From an uncultured Oceanospirillaceae bacterium (GTDB lineage: Bacteria; Pseudomonadota; Gammaproteobacteria; Pseudomonadales; Balneatricaceae): a stretch of 37,955 nt of DNA. This document shows positions 15,345 through 22,581 of this stretch, one piece after another. A program made the position numbers and the translations under genes. Location of the stretch: the NCBI GenBank assembly GCA_937138495.1, contig CAKZPE010000001.1, positions 1 to 37,955 of the forward strand, given 5' to 3'. Within the stretch, counting starts at the first letter, position 1, and each line of letters begins with the position of its first letter. The notes under the pieces are model-generated. The model did not search any database. It was not told where the DNA came from and saw nothing but the letters and a program-made list of their open reading frames with translations.

Positions 15345-16364
15345 ATGACGATAAAAACTACTATCAAGTCTCTGGTTGCAGCATGCACAACTGCAACGGT
15401 TTTATCACTGCCAATGGCTAATCAGGCCAGCGCCGGTGATGATTTCATTCTGGCTCACGCCTACCCTGCCGATCACATTTTCCATATGGCATCGGAAACC
15501 TTCATTGATGAAATGAAGAGCAGCAACTCAGAGCTGGAAGTCAGCTATCACCCGGGCGGTGATCTGGGCGACTGGGCATCTATTTTTGAGCAGAGTATGG
15601 AAGGCGTTGTGCCAATGACCATGAGTTTTGGCGCCTCTGAATACGATCCGCGTCTGGACCTTTCATGGCTGGCCTATGTAGTTGATAACTGGGACGATGC
15701 CCGCAAGGTATACGGTCCTAACGGTCAGATGACCGACGTTTATAACGAGATTCTCGGTGATCTGGATCTGGAAATTCTCGGTACCATTCCTACCGGTTTC
15801 GGCTCTCTGGCCGTCCGTAAGGGCGTGAACCGTGTACCAACCAGCTTCCTGGAAGATGCACAGGGCTTCAAGATGCGCGTGCCACCGGCACCGGTTGCCA
15901 TCGAGCGTTTCAAAAACTGGGGCTTCACCGCCGTACCTATGCCATTTGCAGAACTGTACACCGCGCTTCAGTTAGGCACTGTAGACGGCCGTGCCTTTGG
16001 CCCGTCAGTGGAAATCTGGCAAATGCGTGATGTACTGGAAAGCTATGTGCTGACCAAAGACTACTTTGAGCATGCTTTCTGGGTCGTCAACAAATCCTGG
16101 ATGGACAGCCTGCCGGAAGCAGAGCAGAAAAAAATCCGTGATGCCGCCGACGTCACTATGACAAAAGTCTGGGCTGAAGCACAAAGCATCGATGAAGGCT
16201 TCCTGGCGAAAGTACAGGAAAATGGCATCAACGTCGTTGAACTGACGCCTTCTGAGCTGGAAAAAGCGAAGAGCATCATTTACGCAAAAGAATGGCCGTT
16301 CATGGAAGAAATCGTCGGTACTGAGATCATGAACAAGATGCGGGCGATCGCTGGTATTAACTGA
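15345..16364 (+). CDS. dctP: TRAP transporter substrate-binding protein DctP (second system)
   Basis: This 339-residue periplasmic binding protein has a signal peptide ending near NQASA (residue 30). It is clearly paralogous to the protein at 1121-2143, sharing ILAHxxPxDHIF, the unusual YHPGGDLGDW block, PMTM, DPRLD, VYGP and EWPxME near the end. The carboxylate-binding arginine lies in GFKMRVPPAPVAIER. Here the pocket-lining stretch AFGPSVEIWQMRD differs from AFSPPYEVLLFKD in the first system, so the ligands probably differ. The gene follows marR of the tyrosine cluster on the same strand, and an intrinsic terminator follows it directly. An aromatic or keto acid substrate is suggested by position only. 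Confidence 0.94.
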   Translation: MTIKTTIKSLVAACTTATVLSLPMANQASAGDDFILAHAYPADHIFHMASETFIDEMKSSNSELEVSYHPGGDLGDWASIFEQSMEGVVPMTMSFGASEYDPRLDLSWLAYVVDNWDDARKVYGPNGQMTDVYNEILGDLDLEILGTIPTGFGSLAVRKGVNRVPTSFLEDAQGFKMRVPPAPVAIERFKNWGFTAVPMPFAELYTALQLGTVDGRAFGPSVEIWQMRDVLESYVLTKDYFEHAFWVVNKSWMDSLPEAEQKKIRDAADVTMTKVWAEAQSIDEGFLAKVQENGINVVELTPSELEKAKSIIYAKEWPFMEEIVGTEIMNKMRAIAGIN

Positions 16365-16378
16365 TTCATGCACTTCTT

Positions 16379-16400
16379 GCCCCGGTCCCGGGGCTTTTTT
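16379..16400 (+). terminator. Intrinsic terminator between dctP and dctQ
   Basis: Stem GCCCCG (16379-16384) pairs with CGGGGC (16389-16394) across a 4-base loop, and six T residues follow (16395-16400). It sits 15 bases after the dctP stop inside the TRAP operon. Such partial terminators make the binding protein more abundant than the permeases. Confidence 0.85.
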
Positions 16401-16406
16401 ACACAG

Positions 16407-16432
16407 TCTCCGGTGCATCTCTGCACCGGAGA
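16407..16432 (+). other. Second hairpin between dctP and dctQ
   Basis: A perfect 11-bp stem (arms starting TCTCCGGTGCA at 16407 and TGCACCGGAGA at 16422) has a 4-base loop and no U-run. It lies just after the terminator and could protect the read-through dctQM message from exonucleases. Confidence 0.6.
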
Positions 16433-16500
16433 TGTAAGTCAGCCGCGCCAGTAGCCGTTTTTGCACAGTTACCCGGCGCCCAACTGAACGGATCAGTGTT

Positions 16501-17115
16501 ATGCAAACGCCCGAAATACTGACGTCCGGCAATGAAGCGTTAACCCCTCAGTCTGCCGGCCATCACCCTACCAGCCATCACCCTACCAGCCCCCTTAAGA
16601 AATTTTTAACCGGTTTAGAGTCACTGTTCAACAAACTGTTCAGAGCAATGATGTTATTTGCCGGCCTGATGCTTGCCGCACTGATGTTCGCTCAGGTCAT
16701 CATGCGCTATGTCCTGGAATCCCCTTTCACCGGGATTGAAGAAGCCTCCATCCTGCTTGCCGTCTGGGTTTACTTCCTGGGTATGGGCTATGCCACCCGG
16801 CAACACGAGCATATCCACGGCGGCATTCTGTCCCTGGTGGTTAAAGACCCTTATAAAACCCAGCAGTTTCGTCTCTTCGGCTCCCTTATTTGCATGCTGG
16901 CAGCCTGCGTATTCGGTTACTTTGCCCTGCGTTATGCACTGAAAGAAATCGACCGTGGCCGCCTGAGTATCAACCTGCGCTGGCCCCGGGGTATCTGGAG
17001 CGCCAGTATGATTGTTGGCTTTACCATGATGGTGGGTTACTTCCTGCTGAATGCCATCGGTCAGATTCACCAACTGCGGGCCATGAAACCCACCCGTCAG
17101 GAGTCGCAACAATGA
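16501..17115 (+). CDS. dctQ: TRAP transporter small permease DctQ (second system)
   Basis: This 204-residue protein has four predicted membrane helices: about 45-68, 82-99, 120-145 and 160-182. The DctQ motif QVIMRYVLESPFTGIEEASI matches the paralogue at 401-991. The cytoplasmic N-terminus is longer than in the paralogue and contains a duplicated HHPTS, encoded by a perfect 15-bp tandem repeat. The stop TGA overlaps the dctM ATG as ATGA, so translation is coupled. It works with DctM as the membrane part of the transporter. Confidence 0.93.
   Translation: MQTPEILTSGNEALTPQSAGHHPTSHHPTSPLKKFLTGLESLFNKLFRAMMLFAGLMLAALMFAQVIMRYVLESPFTGIEEASILLAVWVYFLGMGYATRQHEHIHGGILSLVVKDPYKTQQFRLFGSLICMLAACVFGYFALRYALKEIDRGRLSINLRWPRGIWSASMIVGFTMMVGYFLLNAIGQIHQLRAMKPTRQESQQ
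16561..16590 (+). repeat. 15-bp perfect tandem duplication in dctQ
   Basis: CATCACCCTACCAGC occurs twice head to tail (16561-16575 and 16576-16590) and encodes HHPTSHHPTS in the N-terminal cytoplasmic tail. It keeps the reading frame and looks like recent slippage. Confidence 0.9.
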
Positions 17116-18413
17116 TTTTATTTCTACTGGCAATGCTGATTATCGTCGCTCTGATTCTGGTTGAAATTCCGGTGGCCTTTGCCTTCGGCATCGGCGCTAT
17201 GCTGTTTACATTCAGCACCGGCAACGATATTTCATTTCTGATTCCCCACGGGTTTAAAACCGCCAGTGGCTTTGCCCTGCTGGCCCTCCCCCTGTTTATT
17301 CTCGCAGGCCTGCTGATGGCGGAAGGGGGAATATCTGAACGCCTGTTAAACTTCGTCAACTCACTGGTTGGCCGCATTAAAGGTGGCCTGGGGGCTGTGA
17401 CTGTTCTGACCTGTGCGTTATTCGGAGCAATTTCCGGCAGCTCATCCGCAGCCATTGCTGCCGTGGGACAGATCATGATTCCCCGCATGGTCCGTGAAGG
17501 CTACCCGGAAGGCCATGCCACAGCACTGGTGGCCTGTTCCTCCGTACTCGCACTGCTGATTCCTCCCAGCATTCCCATGATCATCTTCTCCATTACCGGC
17601 GGTTTATCGGTAGGGGCGGCATTCCTGTCGACGATCATTCCGGGCATCCTGCTGACGCTGATCTACTGTGCACTGAATATCTGGTTCCTGAAAGATAACC
17701 CGGATATCCAGACCTCACCGGCGGTGCCTTTCAAAACGGCAGCCAGGCAAGTCGCGGTATCCGGATACAAAGCCTTATTCGCCCTGCTGATGCCACTGAT
17801 TATTCTCGGGGCTATTTACAGCGGCATTGCTACCCCAACGGAAGCAGCTGCCATTGCGGTTATCTATGCAATTCCTGTTGGTCTGCTGATCTATAAAGGC
17901 ATGACTCTCCGCAGCCTGGGCAGCGTGACCATCCGGGCCGTTACCATGACCGGCTCGATCATGGCGGTACTGTTCTTCCTGTTCATTATGAGCCGGGCAA
18001 TGATTCTGGAGCAGATTCCGAAGGAGCTGGCGGAAGCCCTGTTGCAGATTTCTGAGAACAAATACGTCATTCTGCTGATGATTAACCTGTTACTGCTTCT
18101 GATCGGCATGATTGTGGATGATATTTCCGGCAGCGTACTGGCAGCTATTATCTTCCTGCCGGTCGTGAATGCGCTGGGTATCGACCCGATTCATTTTGCC
18201 GCCATTGTCGGGGTAAACCTGGGGCTCGGAAACGTATCTCCGCCCTGTGCCCCCATGCTGTATATGGCGGGCGGAGTCAGTAAACTGTCACTGGACAGGT
18301 ATCTGAAACCAACCCTGAAGTTTCTTTGTCTGGGCCACCTGCCAATGGTATTACTGGTGACATTCATTCCGGAATTGTCGCTGTTCTTACCTAAATTGCT
18401 ACTGGGTTACTAA
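17112..18413 (+). CDS. dctM: TRAP transporter large permease DctM (second system)
   Basis: This 433-residue membrane protein with about 11-12 helices is the transporting subunit of the TRAP system. Signatures include VEIPVAFAFGIGAMLF, ALPLFILAGLLMAEGGISER, GGLGAVTVLTCALFGAISGS, CSSVLALLIPPSIPMIIF and, near the end, GVNLGLGNVSPPCAPMLYMA. The start is the ATG overlapping the dctQ stop; an in-frame extension upstream is out of frame with dctQ and not real. A 9-bp hairpin follows 20 bases after the stop. The left-edge partial gene (1-404) is its paralogue. Confidence 0.95.
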   Translation: MILFLLAMLIIVALILVEIPVAFAFGIGAMLFTFSTGNDISFLIPHGFKTASGFALLALPLFILAGLLMAEGGISERLLNFVNSLVGRIKGGLGAVTVLTCALFGAISGSSSAAIAAVGQIMIPRMVREGYPEGHATALVACSSVLALLIPPSIPMIIFSITGGLSVGAAFLSTIIPGILLTLIYCALNIWFLKDNPDIQTSPAVPFKTAARQVAVSGYKALFALLMPLIILGAIYSGIATPTEAAAIAVIYAIPVGLLIYKGMTLRSLGSVTIRAVTMTGSIMAVLFFLFIMSRAMILEQIPKELAEALLQISENKYVILLMINLLLLLIGMIVDDISGSVLAAIIFLPVVNALGIDPIHFAAIVGVNLGLGNVSPPCAPMLYMAGGVSKLSLDRYLKPTLKFLCLGHLPMVLLVTFIPELSLFLPKLLLGY

Positions 18414-18433
18414 ACTCAGTTACATGCGTGTAC

Positions 18434-18461
18434 TTCCGGCCGATTCGTTCACCGGCCGGAA
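18434..18461 (+). terminator. Hairpin after dctM
   Basis: TTCCGGCCG (18434-18442) pairs perfectly with CGGCCGGAA (18453-18461), loop of 10 bases. There is no U-run, so it may be a Rho-assisted end or a stabiliser. It also covers a possible GTG start of the LysR gene, making that start unlikely. Confidence 0.55.
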
Positions 18462-18535
18462 ACAGGCAATCAGCCAGGCGCGCCTTATCGTCTGATACGG
18501 ACACAACCTATTCAAAACAGGATACAAACAGAACA

Positions 18536-19456
18536 TTGAATAAACATGTAATTGGTCAGTTAAGTGATGTTGATCTGCGGCTCCTGCGGATTTTCCGGGT
18601 CATCGTGGAAGCCGGTGGCTTTTCTGCAGCCGAGGTTGTACTGAATATCAGCAGTGCCGCCATCAGCGTGGCAGTTTCCGATCTGGAAACCCGGCTGGGA
18701 TTCCGTCTCTGCCAGCGGGGCCGGTCCGGTTTCTCTCTGACCGAGGAAGGCCGGGAAATCTACGAGTACATTCTGCAGCTGTTTTCATCGATAGAAGACT
18801 TCAAAACCCAGATAAACGGTTTGCACACCCAGCTCAAGGGTGAGCTGAATATCGGCATCACCGACACGCTGGTAAGCATGCCGAAGATGACCATTACCAA
18901 CAGTCTGGCACTGCTGAAAGATCAGGGCCCGGATGTGGTCATTAATATCTGGATGATGCCCCCCAACGATGTGGAACTGGGCATTCTGAAAGGTCGCTTA
19001 CATGTGGGCATCATGCCGACGACTAAGCAGATCAGTGGACTGGAATATCACGACTTATACAGCGAACGCTCACAACTCTACTGTGAAGCCAGTCATCCGC
19101 TGTTCCGTGCGGAAGGTCAGGCTGAGATCAGCCAGTGGCCAGCGGTATTGCCTGCCTATGTACAAAGTGCGGACATCAAAACCCACCAGCAATGCCTCAG
19201 CACCGAAGCAGCGGCTACCGCCACAGACCGGGAAGGTATCGCATTTTTGATTTTAACCGGCCGCTATATCGGTTACCTTCCTGATCACTTTGCCCAGCCA
19301 TGGGTCGGTGAGAACCGCCTTCACGCCATTGAGCCGGACACCTATTTTTACGACACACGCTTTTCATACGTGACCCGTAAAAGCACCCCTAAAAATCTGG
19401 TACTCAAAGCTTTTTTGCAACACATGGCCAACCAGGCTGAACAGTTCTGCCAATAA
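18536..19456 (+). CDS. LysR family transcriptional regulator
   Basis: This is a 306-residue LysR-type regulator if started at the TTG at 18536. That choice gives the family's normal length and puts about nine residues before the HTH (DLRLLRIFRVIVEAGGFSAA, then ISSAAISVAVSDLETRLGFR). A GTG at 18428 would add 36 residues without homologous character and lies in a hairpin. No strong ribosome site is seen for either, so the start is uncertain. The effector-binding domain begins GELNIGITDTLVS. The gene follows the second TRAP operon on the same strand and probably controls it or the convergent phhA. The effector is unknown. Confidence 0.85.
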   Translation: MNKHVIGQLSDVDLRLLRIFRVIVEAGGFSAAEVVLNISSAAISVAVSDLETRLGFRLCQRGRSGFSLTEEGREIYEYILQLFSSIEDFKTQINGLHTQLKGELNIGITDTLVSMPKMTITNSLALLKDQGPDVVINIWMMPPNDVELGILKGRLHVGIMPTTKQISGLEYHDLYSERSQLYCEASHPLFRAEGQAEISQWPAVLPAYVQSADIKTHQQCLSTEAAATATDREGIAFLILTGRYIGYLPDHFAQPWVGENRLHAIEPDTYFYDTRFSYVTRKSTPKNLVLKAFLQHMANQAEQFCQ

Positions 19457-19490
19457 AAAAACGGCAGCCCTGCTGCACAGGGATGCCGTT
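19455..19490. terminator. Terminator between lysR and phhA
   Basis: The stem ACGGCA-CCCTG / CAGGG-TGCCGT (19461-19489) contains one unpaired base on each side. On the minus strand it is followed by a run of T residues (complement of the A-run at 19455-19460), so it best serves phhA. It may also stop lysR transcripts. Confidence 0.75.
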
Positions 19491-19597
19491 AAAGAATCAG
19501 AATAAGGAGTTACTTTATTCTGCCTCACAGTTTACGACTCACTCTAAAGTCGATAAATCATCAATTTTTAAAGTAAAGATTACATAATCAGTACGTA

Positions 19598-20383
19598 TCA
19601 GACCGCTTCAGGAAAACGTGCCGGTAACAGGCCCAGATCCATTGCCTGATGCACTTGCCCCATCAGGTCAAGTTTGGTCAGAGCAGTCAGCTGTGCCAAA
19701 TCTTCAAGGAGAAAATATTCCGGCTGCATAATGTCGATTCGGTAGGGTGTTCTCAGTACCTGCAGTGGCACCAGTGGGCTGATCCGGGCTTCGTGGCTGA
19801 ACGCGTAGCGGGTTTCACCGGGGGAGGAAAGTATCCCGCCACCAATCACCCGGAAGCTGTCCCTGTGCCGGACCAGACCAAACTCAACTGTAAACCAGTA
19901 CAAACGTGCCAGGTATACGCGTTCCTCAGGCGTCGCCAACACACCGAGCTTTCCATAATGCTCAGTAAAATCTGCAAAATGCTGATTGGTCAGCATGGCA
20001 CAATGGCCAAAAATTTCATGAAATATATCCGGCTCTTTAATGTAATCCAGATCCTCCCGGGAACGGATAAAGGTCGCCACCGGAAAACGGCGCTGTGACA
20101 GCAGTTCAAAAAAACGGTCAAACCCTATCAGGGCCGGTACAGCGGCGGTTTTCCAGCCGGTGGCCGCCTCCAGTACAGCATCAACTTCACCGAGCTGAGG
20201 AACCCGGTCCTCCGGCAGATTCAGCAATGCCAGCCCCGCCAGGAACTCATCACAGGCTGTTTCCTGAATACAGGCCATCTGCCGGGTGACAAGGGTCTTC
20301 CATATCGCATTTTCAGCCTCACTGTAACGAATAATGCCCTCGTTATCCGGTTGCCTGGCAATATACTGGGTTTGCTGTTTCAT
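19598..20383 (-). CDS. phhA: Phenylalanine 4-hydroxylase
   Basis: This iron- and pterin-dependent enzyme converts phenylalanine to tyrosine. It has 261 residues, about the length of the Pseudomonas enzyme, and an MKxxTQYxARQPD-like start. The iron ligands are His122 and His127 (DIFHEIFGHC) and Glu167 (YWFTVEFGL). Other family blocks are TGWKTAAVPALIGFDRFFEL, FPVATFIRSREDLDYI, GGGILSSPGET and TPYRIDIMQPEYF. The start was chosen by this N-terminal match and a GGGA upstream; an ATG nine codons earlier lacks a ribosome site. The usual partner phhB (pterin carbinolamine dehydratase) is not in the window. The product feeds the hpd operon located 5 kb away. Confidence 0.95.
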   Translation of the reverse strand: MKQQTQYIARQPDNEGIIRYSEAENAIWKTLVTRQMACIQETACDEFLAGLALLNLPEDRVPQLGEVDAVLEAATGWKTAAVPALIGFDRFFELLSQRRFPVATFIRSREDLDYIKEPDIFHEIFGHCAMLTNQHFADFTEHYGKLGVLATPEERVYLARLYWFTVEFGLVRHRDSFRVIGGGILSSPGETRYAFSHEARISPLVPLQVLRTPYRIDIMQPEYFLLEDLAQLTALTKLDLMGQVHQAMDLGLLPARFPEAV

Positions 20384-20453
20384 ATAGATTCCCGTTATCT
20401 CATCGGCCATCGTCTGCTGCTTTAAGTATAGACAGTTAAAGCGGGCCGATTAC

Positions 20454-22223
20454 TCATCCCGAGGTTAAATGCTTGTGAATCAACGGCTTATCCCGGCTCC
20501 GTTCCGGTAACAGAATACCGCCCAGGAATCCTGCCAGCGCTTCGCAGAACGACAGTTTCTCCACACAGGTATCCTGCTCCAGCGGGGCCAGTAAAGTCAT
20601 CACCCCGACAGCCGCTCCCCGGGCATTTAACAGGGGAACCACCAGCATGCACATCTCGCGGTTAAAGTGTGCTTTAAGCCCGCCAATCACCAGCGGATCT
20701 TCCGCTGACAGCGGCCCTTCCAGAGTGTCTGAGGACAGATAACTGCGGGAAAGCAGGCTATCCAGTTGTAGCGGAATCGTCGCTTCCAGATACTCCGCGG
20801 TCCGCATCCCCGGAAAATGCCCTGCTGCAAGAGATAAATTCTGTTCATCCCGGGCCAGGTAGATCATTACCCCGTCGCACTGTACCAACCGCTGTAATTC
20901 AGAGCAGACATAACGGGCCCGGGCGACACCGTCCGGATGGGAAGTCGTTCGTTTCAGTAAGCCAAAAAGATCATCAAAATTATGCTGCATGTCGTCCAGC
21001 ACATGATGCAGGTCATCCACTTCAGCAATGCCGGTATCGGCGAAGCTATTATCGAATCTGAAGCGTTTAATTTCTCTGCCGTGCTCTATCAGATCCACCA
21101 GCGGTAATGCCAGACGCCGGGTCATCAGCCAGGTGAGTGGCAGAGCTACCAGTAAAAGAACCAGAATGATGATCCCGCCTTCTTTACGAATCCGGTAGGC
21201 TTCCGCCAGCAAGTCATTCTCCGGTGTGAGTAACAGCAACTGAAATTCCGCTTCCGGAATTGGCGTCAGGGTTTTCAGCTGCCCCTGCCAGGTATCCCCC
21301 TGAAAGCTGATACTGAAGGTTTTATCCGTGCCGTCAGGCAAGCTACTGACCCGGCTCATCAGGGGGTGCTGTAAATCCGCCAGTGTTTTGAGTTTTACTT
21401 CGTTTTCAGTGGCACTGCTGACCAGATTATCTGAGCGGTTATATGCCAGCACCTGCCGGTTCTTATCCAGAATCAGCAAATGGCTGTTTGGACTGATACG
21501 CTGTTGCTGGACAGACTTCGCCAGCATATCCAGCGAGATATCCCCGGCAATCACCGCTGCATCAACCGTGCTGATCCGGGTATAGGTAACCCCGACTTTA
21601 CGAATAAAGAAATACAGATAGGGATCGGTCAGTTTACCTTCGCCACGCCCTTCCGCGGCCAGCTCAAACCAGCCCCGCTTACGGGGATCGTACTCTGTGG
21701 GCAAATATTCTGAAGGGCCTAACGGCACCAGATTTTCATCAAAAAATAATCGCTGAATCCGGCGTGGTTTCCGGGCAAAGCGAATATTATCCACGGCATA
21801 CATGGCCTGCTTCGGGGCGCTGAAGACTTCGCGCATATGATCATCATTCATCACCCGGACAATAAAAAAATCGCCGTTAGCATAGCCGACTTCAAGGGCT
21901 GTCAGCTCCGGACGGTTTTCCAGCGCTGCCGCCAGCAAAGGTAAAGTGCGTAACCGGGCAGACATATTTTTTGCCGTTGTCAGCTTGGTTTGTAACAGTA
22001 AATTCACGGTCTGGGCGACCGGTTCATAACTGCGCTGAAATTCCAGTTCAACATTGAGCCGTAATTGCTCAAGATAATCCCCGGAGGCGCTGTTAATCAG
22101 CTGACGTGTCTGATGATAATTATAAATTCCCAGGCTGCCGCCCAGAATCAGCACCAGTAATACTGCCAGCGTGGATATATGCAGATGTATCGGACAGCGG
22201 CGCAGCCTGTGCCAGGAATTCAT
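20454..22223 (-). CDS. Membrane sensor, dCache-HAMP-GAF, no output domain
   Basis: This 589-residue protein has TM1 at about 16-36 (STLAVLLVLILGGSLGIYNY), then a periplasmic double-Cache domain (about 40-345) with the ligand-region signature YDPRKRGWFELA (178-189) and DPYLYFF. TM2 follows at about 348-368, a HAMP-like linker at about 368-420 and a GAF-like domain at about 435-570. No histidine kinase, GGDEF, EAL, HD-GYP or MCP signalling domain follows, and the protein ends with a short polar tail. Similar N-termini usually carry an HD-GYP output. A GGGAG ribosome site precedes the ATG. It is a tandem paralogue of the gene at 22582-24336. The function is probably sensory through a partner, or degenerate. 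Confidence 0.8.
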   Translation of the reverse strand: MNSWHRLRRCPIHLHISTLAVLLVLILGGSLGIYNYHQTRQLINSASGDYLEQLRLNVELEFQRSYEPVAQTVNLLLQTKLTTAKNMSARLRTLPLLAAALENRPELTALEVGYANGDFFIVRVMNDDHMREVFSAPKQAMYAVDNIRFARKPRRIQRLFFDENLVPLGPSEYLPTEYDPRKRGWFELAAEGRGEGKLTDPYLYFFIRKVGVTYTRISTVDAAVIAGDISLDMLAKSVQQQRISPNSHLLILDKNRQVLAYNRSDNLVSSATENEVKLKTLADLQHPLMSRVSSLPDGTDKTFSISFQGDTWQGQLKTLTPIPEAEFQLLLLTPENDLLAEAYRIRKEGGIIILVLLLVALPLTWLMTRRLALPLVDLIEHGREIKRFRFDNSFADTGIAEVDDLHHVLDDMQHNFDDLFGLLKRTTSHPDGVARARYVCSELQRLVQCDGVMIYLARDEQNLSLAAGHFPGMRTAEYLEATIPLQLDSLLSRSYLSSDTLEGPLSAEDPLVIGGLKAHFNREMCMLVVPLLNARGAAVGVMTLLAPLEQDTCVEKLSFCEALAGFLGGILLPERSRDKPLIHKHLTSG

Positions 22224-22581
22224 GTAAACGCTCCCTTACTGTGAAGTCCTTTTATTGGAGATCACAGCCCGATATTCCCGGCATAAAGATCTCTTCCCTT
22301 AACTTCTGTCCGTAAAAACTGACTGCCAGAGCACCGCCGGAATGACCGGCAAACAACAAATCCTGCCTGCTATTTTTTACGTGCCATATAAAGGTAGTCG
22401 AATATCTGAGTTTTTCAGTCAGGTAATCCCCAAAATGAGGCCAGAGAACAGCAGGCATCATAGTTACACCAGCAAAACAGCCCCCTTCGGGTAACTTCCA
22501 GTGATATGACGCTAACAAGCTGACTCTGCATATTTACAATCACGCAAATTTACAACCACACCAAAGATAACGGTATAAGAA
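22224..22581. other. 358-base gap between the two sensor genes
   Basis: No convincing gene lies here. An 88-codon minus-strand frame contains a GHSGG-like stretch, but it has no ribosome site and no family match that I can see. No strong terminator or known riboswitch is recognised. The promoter of the downstream sensor is presumably in this stretch. Confidence 0.5.

Noticed and set aside
16890..17111. Upstream extension of the second dctM
   Set aside because: It would overlap dctQ out of frame by 220 bases. The ATGA overlap gives the normal DctM start.
22252..22518. 88-codon minus-strand frame with a GHSGG-like motif between the sensor genes
   Set aside because: It has no ribosome site, no other hydrolase features and a low-complexity composition. 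The motif alone could be chance.
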